This document shows positions 43,930 to 56,521 of a DNA stretch of 64,000 bases, piece after piece. Position 1 is the stretch's first letter; every line of letters starts with the position of its first letter. The position numbers and the translations under genes are program-made. The notes under the pieces were generated by a model. That model worked only from the letters and a program-made list of their open reading frames with translations, did no database searches and was not told where the DNA came from. Location: assembly GCA_963922205.1 (NCBI GenBank), contig CAWUHX010000150.1:434001-498000 (forward strand), written 5' to 3'. Origin of the DNA: Romanomermis culicivorax. Taxonomy: Eukaryota; Nematoda; Enoplea; Mermithida; Mermithidae.

Positions 43930-44900
43930 ACAACCAAATAACCAATCAACCAACCAATCCGGGAATCAACCAAACAGCCAACTGGTCTCGGAAGCAACCA
44001 ACCAATTTGAGAAACAACCAACCAACTGGTTTGGAAAGCAACTAATCAACCAAAACGGTCTGGAATAATCAACCAACTGATCTATGAGACCACCAATCAA
44101 TCTGGAGGTCAACCAACCAACTCTAATGGAAAGCAACCAACCAACTGATTTAGGAGTCAACCAATTAACTGACCTAGAAAATAACCAATCAATTTGGGAA
44201 ACAACCAACCGACTAACTGATCTTGGAATCAACCAAACAACTGATCGGAAGCAACCAATAATTTGGGAAGTAACCAACCAGTCTGGTAGTCAACCAATCA
44301 ACTAAATGATCTGCGAAGCAACCAACCAATTTGTGAAACAGCCAAACATGACAAAACAGCGATTCAACAAACGAACTGATCTGGGAGACAACCAAATAAT
44401 CTGGGCGTCAAACAACTAGCTGATCTGGAAATCAACTAACCAATGTAGGAAAAATTAACAAACTGATCTGGAAAGCAACCAATCAATTTATCTGACAAGT
44501 ATCCAATCAATCCAGAAAACAACCAACCACCTTATCCGGGAAACAATCAACTGATTTGGGAGCAACCAACTAATCTAAGAAACAAGCAACCAGAAAATCC
44601 GTCAACCAACAACCAACCAACTGATCTAGGAAACAACCAACTGATCAATTGATTTGTGAAGTAACCAACCCATCTGGGACACAGTCAACCAGCCAATCTA
44701 GAAAAAACTAATCTGGGAAGAACCGAGCAATGTGGGAGTGAATCAAGCAACTGCCCAATCAATTTGCGAAACAACTAAACAGCCAATATGGGAAACAGCC
44801 GACCAAACAATCAGGGATTCAGCGACTGTCAACTAAAGAATTTAAAAACCAATCAACAAAGTCGGGATTCAAACTTCAAGCAGCCAACTAACCAATCAAT
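43930..44900. repeat. Minisatellite, AACCAACCAACTGATCTGG type
   Basis: Nearly 1 kb of degenerate units of about 24 bp built from (C)AACCAACCAA plus TGATCTGGGA / TTTGGGAAAC. Frames through it read NQPTDLG-like repeats on plus and are incidental. Confidence 0.85.
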
Positions 44901-45269
44901 TGATCAGGTGAAGTCGTTCAAGTAACTATTCAAGAATGAGAACTGATCTGGGTGGCAGTACATCTTTCGCTCTAACTATCCTGCACGAAGTGATTTGTAA
45001 ATTATAAAGTGCCCTTACTATGATGTTAAATTTTTTACACAGTTCTGTTACTGAACAATGTTTTGCTCAATTCTGAATTTTCAATCCCAATACAGCAAAG
45101 TGTGATCTAGCAGGAAATAGAAACAAAACCTGAAATGACACTTATTTTCCTATTTTCTAAAATTTCACTAGTCAGTTTCGAAAATCGATATTACCAGTTG
45201 TATTTTTTGCTCAAATCCTCGACATCCACTGATTTTTGTACAAAATTGTGTGCAATAACTTTGGGAGCA

Positions 45270-45640
45270 CCCGTTGCCATGCACGTAATTGGGGAGGGGA
45301 CGTGCTGCAGGAACCTAATCGGAAATCGTCAGGCACATTGCTAGCCATTTGGCCCCCAGGATTTTCTAATCCTATGGCAAGCCATATAATAGTCCCATAC
45401 TTTGGTCAGAAAAAGACTGAAAAATGTCAATTTTTGAACATAAAATGATCAAAGCATATCTGTACTTGGGGTGGTTGGGTGGGCCTCCCCCCAACTTGGC
45501 CAACCCAGTACCCAAAATCATACCCTCCCCCCAGTTTGGAAAAAAATGTGCAAAAAAGTGTATGTTTTTTGGCCTTTTTTGGGAAAAATTTCGACTTATC
45601 TTTTTCGCCGAATTTGGTTATTTTCTTCCTGTTGGTGGGT
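45270..45640. repeat. Joined fragments of two CATAC-type MITE families
   Basis: 45278-45420 resembles the right end of the CATACATGTAA family in reverse. 45420-45610 resembles the CATACCTGTACTTGGGG family (as at 47952-48139). Target duplications are not visible, so both copies are truncated. Confidence 0.5.
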
Positions 45641-45695
45641 TTTTATCAGCAGACTAGGTAGCTGAGTGAATTTTTATCCTGGTTAATGTAGCTTG

Positions 45696-47462
45696 ATGAG
45701 CTTTCCAGCCAGTCCCATATTTCACCTTCATTTCCATTCCTATTTGTATGACTGTCGTTATTTTCTTTCAGAATTATTTGATACGAATATTCTGAGAAAT
45801 TTGCAATCTCACATGCAAACTTCCTTGCCTCCGTGCGAATATTGCAGAAAAATATACTGTGGATGCGGGTTTTTCGACGCAAATATCCACATTGACGTCC
45901 GAGTAAGATTTATATTTTTGTGCCCTAACTTTTTCGAATTTGAGAGCTGGAATGTATCCGTCGTAATCCTATTGATTGATTGATATCATACATGTAACAG
46001 AACCCCGAGGTCTGGGGGGGGGCATACATGTAACGGAGCTTCAAGGTCTGGGGGGGGTTGGAGCACTTTTTTGGGGCCGGGGGTCAGTAATTCCCAAAAT
46101 TTTGGGGGGAGGGGTTCCTGAAGGAAAAAATTCGATTTTTTCCATGAAAAATGTACAAAAAACGGTTTAAAAAGTAGTAATTTTTGTCTGAAAAATGATA
46201 AAATATGTACTTATGGCACGAAGCACCGAGAAAATTGACGTTTTTGATCATTTTTTGTTCAAAAATTTACATTTTTCATGGAAAAAATGACATTTTTCAG
46301 TATTTTTTCGACTAAAACTATGGGGGTCCCTAGGGCTACCATATGGCTAGCCATAGGATTGGAAAATCCTGGGGGGGGGGTCGCCCAATGGCTAGCCATA
46401 TGGTCGACGATTTCTGGGGGGGGGTTCCCATAGCACTTCCCCCCAATTACATGTATGGGGGGGGGGGGGGGGTTGGGCGACTTTTTTGGGGCCGGGGGTC
46501 AGTAATTCCCAAAGTTTGGGGGGGCGGGGTCTCTCAAGGAAAAAAACTTGATTTTTTCACTAAAAAAGTCCGAAAAATAGTTCAAAAAATAGTAATTTTT
46601 CCTAAAAAGATCGGAAAAATGTCGCCCAATGGCTAGCCATATGGTCGACGATTTCTGGGGGGGGGTTCCCATAGCACTTCCCCCCAATTACATGTATGAT
46701 TGATATGCTACAAAAAAAACCACCGTTATGAAATGATTTGCAATGTCAACAATATTTTTAGATTTTCGATTTTTGTGACTGTTCTAACTAACACTCATTC
46801 GAAGCAAAACCTCTTCATGTCTCAAGTTGTCAAAATTGTACAATCGTCATGCAGCATTTTTTGTCCGAATAATGGCCTTTACTTCGAACTTAGCTTAATA
46901 ACTTATTCAGTTTATCACTTTTAGACTGTCCCGGCTTTATTCGATGTTTTCCAGTGCGAGCATGGATATTACTATTTCGTTCAGAGGTTGCATTTTGAAG
47001 ATCCCTGTAGTAAGATGCATTCACTTTTATAATACTTCCACAAGTAAATTTTTTGGTGGAACAAGACATTTTGCATTTTTAATCAAATGCTTGAAAGTTG
47101 AAAAATGAAAAAACAAATAGTTTGCACGAAACTTTTACTGGGATATTTAGCTCAGAAAATAATATGGGTAGTATAGGCTCGGTGATTTCAAGTACTGCTA
47201 TGCTGCATTATAACGCTGTTTATGCTTATAAGCATGATGAAAAGTTTCTGACTATTCTTGAAGCAATGACAAGAGTAAGAAATAACTTTTGACCGTCATT
47301 ACCTAATCGGCTATAATATATACTCAATAGACGATCATAGTTAGAGTTTCAGGTTGACTCTGCTGACAACATCAAATTTTGATGACTCTTCTGCAACTGA
47401 TTTGTTTTCTGCTTTTTTCGCAGAGAATCGCCAAACAGCTACTGTGGACGATGGGACTCTGA
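45696..47462 (+). CDS. Small multi-exon gene of unknown function
   Basis: Model: exon 1 from ATG 45696 (or from an acceptor at 45772) to 45902, exon 2 46955-47009, exon 3 47156-47274, exon 4 47424-47462. Donors are GTAAGA, GTAAGA, GTAAGA; acceptors TTTTCCAG, AGCTCAG, TTTCGCAG. Phases join without a stop and give about 139 residues. Exon 1 has closely spaced cysteines (PPCEYC, YCGCGF) and exon 2 starts CEHGYYYFVQ, which could bind a metal, but I recognise no family. An AATAAA signal at 47686-47691 fits a short 3' UTR. Intron 1 contains the nested MITE 45987-46698. A longer open frame runs through exon 4 in another phase (stop near 47546), so the C-terminus is uncertain. Confidence 0.42.
45987..46698. 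mobile_element. Nested hAT-like MITEs of the CATACATGTAA family
   Basis: The outer copy runs from CATACATGTAAC to TTACATGTATG with the 8-bp duplication ATTGATAT (45979-45986, 46699-46706). The inner copy 46023-46457 has the same termini and lies within the outer copy's G-run, so its duplication is a run of G. The inner one is collinear with 23559-23981. Confidence 0.85.
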
Positions 47463-47951
47463 AGCATATGTCTGATGCAGTCGACCAAGTCGTCCCCGAC
47501 AATGTGAGAAACGCCGCCGAATATGATACCGACCAATTTCCTGTATGATTAATCGGCGGCAAATCAACCCTTCAACGTTAACAGGCAGATTTACGAAAAT
47601 ATGTATAAATATCTAAACTGTTATACATTCTGTATTAGTCACAGTTCCCTGTGCCTTTAGTTTTGTGGATTGTTCTTGGCCTGGTAATAAAACTTTCTAG
47701 CACTTTTATTTCGTGTTGACGAGTCTGGTGTATAGTGTGTATCATGCACTGACGAAAGAAATGCAGGTACTTCTGTTTCCACTTCCACGCATGCAATCGC
47801 TCGTGATCAAATTACTGTACACGAATTTGTCGGATAATCAGGGCTCTTAAATCAGCGTTTCTTTGTGCGCGGACATTTGTGCCAATTGGCACAAGAGTAG
47901 TGATGGACCCATGGCCAAAAATTTGCCATCGGCCAGGGTCACCGATGCATC

Positions 47952-48139
47952 CATACCTGTAACCACTTGGGGGGGGGGGTAGGAAAAAGTCGAAATTTTT
48001 CCCAAAAAAGGCCAAAAAACATACACTTTTTTGAAAATTTTTTTAATTTTTTCCAAACTGGGGGGGGGGAAATGATTTTGGGTACAGGGTTGGCCGAGTT
48101 GGGGGGTCCCCCCCAACCCTCCCCCCAAGTACAGGTATG
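47952..48139. mobile_element. hAT-like MITE, CATACCTGTA family, 188 bp
   Basis: Inverted ends CATACCTGTA / TACAGGTATG, flanked by the perfect 8-bp repeat GATGCATC (47944-47951, 48140-48147). G/C runs just inside both ends. Confidence 0.85.
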
Positions 48140-48394
48140 GATGCATCAGCTGTAACATGTACAAAATGCGACCTGAAGTTGCTACACTGCAGCGTTTTTT
48201 TGTGCACGGACATTTGTGCCAATTGGCACAAAAGGCCAAAAAATTTGTGCAAATGGCACAAAAAATTTTTTACTAGAGACATACTGAAAACTGCGGAATA
48301 GTTTTAGGCCAAAAGTTTGATAAAAAGTTATTGTTTAACGCATTAATTTTTTGTAAAAATCGTGCCCAACCTATTTTCCAGCTAACCATGTCAG

Positions 48395-49428
48395 CACTGT
48401 TTTTTTTTCCACGAACTTTTTTCCACAAATGTGGAAAGGGGTCAAATTTTTTTTCCACATGTGGAAAAAATTTTTTTTCGTCTTAAAATCCGTTTTTTGG
48501 CTTAAAAATGCTCACAGACGCTTTATCGCACTGTTTTTGAGCTTTTTCAAGCCTTCCGGTATTTTTAGAGAAGTTAATTCATTAAAATTGGAGAAAAATT
48601 GAAATGTTCGACTTAAAAGCCTAATCTACAAGCGTTGTTGAACAAGTTTTGTAGCAAACTATCCAAGAGCATAATTGACTTGAATTACACAAGAAATCAA
48701 TGGTCAAGTCCTCTCTGATGACAAGTGAAAGCCTAAAAAAGATGGTACTTTCCGGCGCGTAGCGTCGGAAAATTTTTTGGGTATATTGACATTCTAGGAT
48801 GCTGGAAAATCATTTTTCCGAACATTTATTTCAAGAATTAGATTCCAATTTAGTGTTCAAGAGTCGTAATTTCTAGAATTTTACTTGAAAAATTTTAAAA
48901 TCTGTAATTTATTTGTAAACTCTCATGAACTTGGTCGAAAATATATGAGTAAGAAGAATATAAATTTCCGGTAGATATTTCCAAGAAGCTTTTGAATTGA
49001 TTTTACGTTAGCAAAGAAATAATCGCATCATAAATCATAGAGACTTGACGTGTATTCATTTTTCTCAAAAGGAAAAAATGCGAATCTTCATTAAATATTA
49101 TGATAAAATGTTGAAGATAACCAATTAAAACATGAGATACTACGTTTAAGATGATGAAAACTATTATAGATTAAGTGATAAATGAAGGTAGACATGATAA
49201 AAGCCGCGCCTGAACTACTTAATGAATAATGATGATTATTAAAGTTATTACCGGCGCGAAGCGCCGGAAAATTTTGAGATTATGACCTTCTAAAATGCAC
49301 CAAAATGCATCTTTTCAATATGAAAACCCCAAATTTTTCTTCCACATTTGTGGAAAGACCTCAAAAATTTTTTCCACATTCCAGATTTTTTTTCCACATT
49401 ATAGTGTAAATGTGGAAAAAAAACAGTG
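48395..49428. mobile_element. hAT-like element, CACTG TIR, 1034 bp
   Basis: Left CACTGTTTTTTTTTCCAC and right GTGGAAAAAAAACAGTG are inverted. A perfect 8-bp repeat CATGTCAG flanks it (48387-48394, 49429-49436). Subterminal CCACATTTGTGG palindromes occur at both ends. GGCGC hairpins lie at 48751 and 49250. Confidence 0.85.
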
Positions 49429-49495
49429 CATGTCAGTGAGAAGAGAAAGAACTGTGCAACAAAATAGTTCACGAAATCCCAAAGAGAAATGGAAT

Positions 49496-51639
49496 CAGGG
49501 TTGGCAAAAACCAAACTTTTGAAATTTCGACTTTTTGGTTTTTTAGTGGTTTTTTACAGGGTTGGCAACGCTTTGGTTTTTTAGTTTTTGGTTTTTTTTG
49601 GTTTTTTAAAAAAACGAAAAAATTGGAAAATCTCTGGTTTTTTGGTTTTTTTCCAAAATCATTGGGAAAGTGTTTTTTCACATTAGTCGATCTTTTAGGC
49701 ATGTATTGGTGTCTATCTAAATCAACAAACTATTAATTGAGTTAAATTGACTTCACTACAAAGTAGAAAAAAGTCGTATTTTAGTGATACATTTCGTACT
49801 CAAAAGATGTAATATAAATCAATCGATATCCTTTGTATCCATCTTGCAACCACACATTTAGTACATGAGTCAACTTTGCTATAATTTGCTCACAAAAAAG
49901 TAGACACTAAATCTTTTGTGGAGTGTACTCCGACCATACGGGGTGACATTTATTGATCCATATCATCATCAAAATGTTATGAAACATGATTGAGTTTAAT
50001 AACTGATTTCATTGTTACGGTAAGCTTTTTAATTTTCTTAGCTCGAAATTTCAAAATATAAATGAGACAACAATAATAAAATTTTATACAGATCAGTTAA
50101 GCATACTGTAGGTTAGCAAAGAGAAGAGCTTTTGAGTGGCTCATTTTTATGTGACTTGACGTCGCTACTAAGTAGAAAAAATCGTGGAAAACTATGTTAA
50201 TATCTATCATGCAAGCGAGAATAGCATAATAAGACCTATTTGCTGTAGTTATAGCTCGCAGACAGGTTTGAAAAGCAAAAATTTAGAAACATCTGAAATA
50301 ATAAGACCAACCCTGGTTTTTTATGGTTTTTTAATGGTTTTTTTGGTTTTTCTATGGTTTTTAGTGGTTTTTTTCTGGTTTAATTCTTTAGAATGTTTGA
50401 TACATCAAAATAACTATGAAAAAAACTGCTGGAAGCTCCCTGTATCATCTAAGACTAGTTAGGGAGCCTTAAAATGGCAGCTAGAAGTATTAATCTTATC
50501 GGAAGTGTCATTATTTTATGCTATAGGAAATCCCTATTATAGCAATAAAAATACAGTAATAGTGGGCACACAAGAGAGGAACCATGAATGAAGAACATAA
50601 GAAAAGTAAAAATGGAACAGAGCATGCGATATGTAAGGGGTAAATTCAAGAAAAAGAAGAAAAATTACAAATAAAGAGAAATGTACAATACACAATGTAC
50701 GTAATCAAAACTCAAAAGAAATCAACTACAGAATTGTATCAATGCATATGCATCACATATGCATAGAAAAGTTGAAATGACACAATTTTTACCGTTTTCG
50801 ATAAGATGGTTTTGAATTGATAGATTATTACATATGTTATTAATATTACAAACTGCAGTTGAAGGTCACACATAGACATTTCAGATGTTTCCAAATTTTT
50901 TCTTTTCAAACCTGTCTGCGAGCTATAACTACAGCAAATGGGTCTTATTATTATTCTCGTTTGCATGATAGATACATATTTTTGTAAGACTTTTTCTACT
51001 TAGCAGCAACATCAAGTCACATAAAAATGAGCCACTCAGAAGCTCTTCTCTGTGTCAACCTACAGTATGCTTACCTGATCTGTATAAAATTTTATTATTG
51101 TTGTCTCATTTATATTTTGAAATTTCGAGCTAAGAAAATTAAAAAGGTTACTGTAACAATAGATTCAGGATATTAAACTCAATCAAATTCAACTCAAAAA
51201 AAATAACATTTTGATGATGATATGGATCAATGGATGTCACCCCGTATGGTCGAAGTACACTCCACGAAAGATTTAGCATCTACTTTTTTGTGAGCAAATT
51301 ATAGCAAAATTGACTCATGTACTAAATGTGTGCTTGCAAGATAGATGCAAAGGATATCGATTAATTTATATTACATCTTTTGAGTACAAAATGTAGCATA
51401 AAAATACAACTTTTTTCTACTTTATAGTGAAGTCAATTCAACTAAATCATGTAATTGTTTTGTTGATTTAGATAGACACCAAAACATGCCTAGAAGATCG
51501 ACTGATGTGAAAAAACAGTTTCCCAATGATTTTGGAAAAAAACCAAAAAAACCAAAAAACCAGAAATTTTCCAATTTTTTGGTTTTTTAAAAAACCAAAA
51601 AAAACCAAAAACCAAAAAACTAAAGCCTTGCCAACCCTG
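49496..51639. mobile_element. hAT-like foldback element with about 800-bp arms
   Basis: The ends CAGGGTTGGCAA and TTGCCAACCCTG match a common hAT terminus. A perfect 8-bp repeat AATGGAAT flanks it (49488-49495, 51640-51647). The left arm (to about 50310) and right arm (from about 50868) are complementary over nearly their whole length, including GCTGTAGTTATAGCTCGCAG against its complement. This leaves a loop of about 560 bp. Dense GGTTTTTT words lie near both termini. No transposase frame. Confidence 0.88.
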
Positions 51640-52770
51640 AATGGAATGCTGAGATAATTTAAATAGCTCTAGAATTGTTCACGAAGTTCAAATTGATTCA
51701 ACCTTCGACTACCAACGAATTATCTATGTTATGTATATTTAACAACCATGTAAAGAATAGAGAAAATAAAGTCGAAAATAGTGTCAATTTTCGATCGAAA
51801 CTTTGTGATATCGATTTTTCTACTTGAATCAATCAAACAACAATATCGATTTTTCTATTTGAATCAATCAAACACAAAAAGTAACAATTTCAGTTTTAAA
51901 TCCGAATCTGACTGAATGAAGAGAGAATATTCAGAATTTCTCTTCACTCATCAGTCTTGACAGCCTATAAAGTTTGCTGCAACGATACTAATACACTGTT
52001 CAAAGAGAAATCGTTCGCGTTCGCGTCAAATATACGAATAGGAAATATTATATTCACTGATTCGGCGCGTAGCGCCGAAAAATTTTTGCGTTTTCATCCC
52101 CTAAAAGGTCTAAAAATCAAGGAAATTTAATGTTTGACCAGCCAAAAATATGTGCCAATTGGCACAAACGCTCAAAATTTTTTGTGCCATTCCAATTTTT
52201 TTTGTGCCAAAAACCATGTTTTGGCACAAAAAAACACTGCTACACTGTAATAAATTCAAAATTATTATTGTGAATTATTCACAAAGTTCTACTGATATTT
52301 TCAACATTCAATAAGTAACAACATTTCATTCTTCCAATTTGTCATCAACAATGGCATCTGTTGTACTACGTTCACTTTGATTGTTGAGTTCACTAGAAGC
52401 TTCTTCAACTGCAGCTTGTTTTTCCAGTTTGCACTATATCTCAGCAATAAACGGGATCTTTTTCCACTTCTAACATCTGTTGCTTTTTAAAATGATCATT
52501 AACTAGCTACTGACCCAATTGGAGCTGATAAAAATTTCATGGAAAGCTAAGGAAATTTTTTTCATAATGAAACTTATTTTCAACTGCACACTATTTTGAC
52601 TCACATTAGCTAATTCTGGTTTTGTTGCAGCATTTTACTTCCATTATTCTAGTAATGTATTCCAAAACAATGGTTTTTGCTTGCTCAAATGTTGACATTG
52701 CATATTTTTCTGGCTACAGCCATACCACGTTTTTTCCTCATGTGGGGTCTTTTGAGGAAAAAATAAAGAA

Positions 52771-52966
<196 letters not shown>

Positions 52967-53119
52967 ATAAACATTTGGAACTGAAGAAAAAATTTTGGCG
53001 AAATCAAATCCGAAAAAATGCGGTTTGGTGGACTTTAAAAGGTCAAAATCTCAAAATTTTCTGGCGCGCCGGTCATGTGTACCTATATAATAATCATACT
53101 AATAAATGTTCAACAGTCT

Positions 53120-54480
53120 ATCAATCGAGGCAGCTCGTCTTATTTTCTAATTGTTAACAGTCAGTACTTCGCCGAAAATATAGATTTTTCAGCAATTCTC
53201 TCAATTTTTTTTCTCGATGCTTAGAATTTTTCAAACCTTTGCAACCTTTTGCGTTTGTTGAAAATGGAAATTGAAGATATCATTATAGATTGTGATTTTA
53301 GAGGTTTTGTTCACAAATATTTGTTCAAGAGATTTATTTTCCGGCGTTTAAGAATATCAAAACTCAAAAAATTTTTCGGCGCTGCGCGGCGGGATGGGGA
53401 ACAAATTATACTTCATCAGTTTGGTTTTACTCTATTTCTCAACGTTGTGAAGGTTCATTTTCCAGCGGTTTAGAAAGTGAAAATGCAAACAGGTTTTCGG
53501 CGCTCCGCGCCGGACTAAGAATTAATTAAAATTGGATTAATTTTAATTGGAATCTCAGAAATGTTAATAGCAATAATAGCGGATAAATTCATGAGAACTC
53601 GGTAGTTAACATGCTTTCTCTGCTTCTACAGACAGAACACCAATATATTCTTCATCAGCCTATTTTGACTAACCTAACCAGAATTTTTTGAATTTTGTCC
53701 TCATTTTTGCAGGTTTCTGACTCCGAAACACCGTTTTTTTCCTCGAAAATTTTTTGCGCATGAGGACCGGATCCAAAATTTTTTTCCGTTCTCCAAAAAT
53801 TCTCCACATTTTTAAAAACCTTTATAATGTGGCTACCGATGCTCTTTTTACGCATTTTGAGAGCATACCCAAGTATTCCGTTGTATTTGGAGTCAGAAAC
53901 CTGCAAAAATGAAAAAAATTGGAAAAATTCTGGTTATATTAGTCAAAATGAGCTGATGAAGAATATATTGTATTCTACAGAAACAGATAAGGCATTCTAA
54001 CGATTTGGTTCTCATGGATTTAACGGCTATTAGCTTTTTTGTGGTTCCGATCAGAATTGTCTAATTTTATTAAAATCTAAATTTTTTTGGATTTTCACCT
54101 TCTTAGAACGATGGAAAATGAACCTTCACAATGTTGAGAAATATTAAAATGAAACTGATGATATGTAATTTGTTTTTCATTCCGGCGCGAAGCGCCGAAA
54201 AAATTTTCGAGTTTTTATATTCTAAAACGCTGGAAAATAAATCTCTCCTACATATATTCTTGAACAGAGGTTCTAAAATCACAGAGTAGAATGATATTTT
54301 GAATTTCCATCTTCAATTAACGCAAAAGTTCAGGTTGCAAACGTTCGAAAAATTCCAAGCATCGAGAGAAGAAATTGAGAAAATTGATGAAAAATCTTCG
54401 GCGAAATAATGAAAATGAGACGAGCTAAAGTATATAACATCATTTTACAAACTGAGAAACATGTTCATACATTCATAAGT
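53120..54480. repeat. Near-palindrome of about 1.35 kb centred near 53806
   Basis: Sequence to the left of 53806 is matched in reverse complement to the right over some 650 bp. Pairs include TTCATCAG (53651) with CTGATGAA (53953), GGTTTCTGACTCC (53712) with GGAGTCAGAAACC (53890), GGCGC hairpins (53376, 54182) and AGCTCGTCTTATTTTC with GAAAATGAGACGAGCT. Mismatches and small indels are scattered. No gene. Confidence 0.8.
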
Positions 54481-54639
54481 TTGACAAATGCAAATTAAAC
54501 TTGAAATTTATGAAAATCACCTCCATCATGATGATGAATTCATACTCGGCTCCATATTAAAAATAATACTTACAAAAAATGGAAAACTTGAGATTTTGAT
54601 CTCTTAAATGCACTAAAATTCATCTTTTCCATTTCAAAC

Positions 54640-55553
54640 TAGTGCTGAACATCGGGTACCCGGGTATACCCGGGGTACAAAAATAAAACGTTACCCGGGT
54701 AATTCGGGTGCCCGTTTCAATTATTGATAAATTTTCATAATAATGAAATTAGGCATCATAAAACGGAATAAATTTTGACATGTAGCCTCAAAATCCAGAA
54801 GTGACAGTTTTTAATTCAATTATGAATTTGAGTTGACAGATTAACAATCTTTACTGTATAGCATTGTGCAATATGTGTTACTATTGCGTCATCTTTTAGT
54901 TTCGACCCTGCCTTACCTTTTGTCATGTTAAATCTCATTCCTCTCAACTGCCTAGTCTAATCTTACTCCTCAATTCGCTAACTCTTACTCCTCAATTCGC
55001 TAGGCCTAGTCTAATCTTACTCCTCAATTCGCTAACTCATTTTATGATTTGAGAATTATGATATTACAATCTTGTCGTGTCTGTTATTTTATTGTGTCCT
55101 TTATTTATTCCTACTGATTATTATGTAAGACGGAATTTAGCTTGCCTGACATTTGGATAGATTATTTCTGTCACCCCACTATTATATTATTCACTGCTTT
55201 TCAAGCGATCGGTTTGTAAATTCTATTAGCTTTATCTATTGGTGCAACGTAATCTTGTTTGAATAATTCATCATAAAATCATGTCAAGCTTCGTCTATAC
55301 AACTCTAGACCAATCGTCAGAAACAGGCGAAAATTATATTTGCAACAGATGTTGTTGAAGTTTATTTTATTTTTTTGTGCCACAGAATTTGCATTTTACA
55401 CATACTGATTAATAATTTACATTTTCATACTGTTTTACTGATATTTTACGATAACATACTTCATTTACATTATCTTTTCGTACTTTATATACATACCCGG
55501 GTAATGACTGGTCAGGGTACCCGGGTAACAAATTTGCTCCTTGTTCAGCACTA
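54640..55553. mobile_element. hAT-like element with ACCCGGGT-rich ends, 914 bp
   Basis: TAGTGCTGAACA and TGTTCAGCACTA are perfect inverted termini. The flanking 8-mers TTTCAAAC (54632-54639) and TTTCGAAC (55554-55561) differ at one base. Inside both ends are several TACCCGGGTA palindromes. A short array (CTTACTCCTCAATTCGCTA, three copies) lies at 54960-55036. No transposase. Confidence 0.8.
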
Positions 55554-55639
55554 TTTCGAACACCCATATTTTTTCCCTTTGTCGAGAATTTTTTTCGCAG
55601 GAAAGTTTGATTTGTAGAAAAACAGTGAATAGACTAATT

Positions 55640-55865
55640 TGAAAAACTATGTGTTGAGATCCGGTGCGAAGCGCCGGAAAATTTCCGATGGTTTATGATT
55701 TTCGAGCCTGTAAAACACTTAAATTTAAATCTAAAATTGAATGTAAATAACTACAATTCACTATAATATAAATGAATAAGTCAAAATTTTAGCAGCCAAA
55801 ATGTCCCCTAGACCTAAAATTTTAAGAGCCATTTCCGAATTTTTAGGGGCCTAGGCCAGACTATT
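55640..55865. repeat. Left member of an inverted repeat pair flanking the YTHDC1-like gene
   Basis: Reads GGTGCGAAGCGCCGG ... GAATAAGTC ... TTTTTAGGGGCCTAGGCC. 63090-63320 is its reverse complement (TTAGGGGCCTGGG ... CCGGCGCTTCTCG). The pair lies about 7.2 kb apart. Confidence 0.7.
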
Positions 55866-56521
55866 CTATGGGGAGGGTTATGAGGGAGTATTACCTCTGC
55901 CTGAAGTAAAAAAAAATGATCACTAGGTGCCGAATTTTGAGACAAAATGACGTGTTTAGTGGACACACTACCCCCGCAGATTTTGAACTTTACCCCTACC
56001 TGAAAAATCTAACCTTAGGGACCTCTGGCCCAGGCCCCTAAAATGACGAAAAAAGCCTGTTTGCGACACTACTTCAAAAGTCGAAAATCTCAAGTTTTTT
56101 GCTTTTTGCAGCGATACGATCCTTAAAATTGTCATGATTGTAAATCACAGAATTAGTTGGATCAGTTGCACTGCTCTGCAAGTGAGCGTAATTTTGGTTC
56201 TGAGCAGTCTTGCCCCCAGTATAGTTGTCGTGTTCCTACTTGACTTTGAACCAAAGTTCTGAAGCGATCGCGATCAATCATTGTTGAAGAATTATGCGAT
56301 GTGACAATTTTGATAGACTCAAAACGTACTCGTTATTTGATTGAAGTCATTTTATGCGTTCCTGTAGCAGGACAAACAAGAACTCAATGTCAAAAATTTT
56401 AAACTCGGATTTTCGCCTGCAATTAAAATATTCAATTTCTTCCATTATTTTTCAGACAGCATTATCTTAAAGTCGACTTTTAAACGCAACGATTAATCAA
56501 ATTCCGGTCAATTTTACGGAA

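Larger units (their letters stand above)
48190..52239. mobile_element. Outer hAT-like nonautonomous element, about 4 kb, hosting two others
   Basis: Left end CAGCGTTTTTTTGTGC and right end GCACAAAAAAACACTG are inverted, each with nearby GTGCCAATTGGCAC palindromes. The perfect 8-bp repeat CTACACTG flanks it (48182-48189, 52240-52247). Inside are the elements 48395-49428 and 49496-51639. Removing them leaves about 870 bp. No transposase-like frame. Confidence 0.82.

Noticed and set aside
44084..44305. NQPTDLG-repeat protein
   Set aside because: Consequence of the minisatellite period; no start context, splice sites or conservation.
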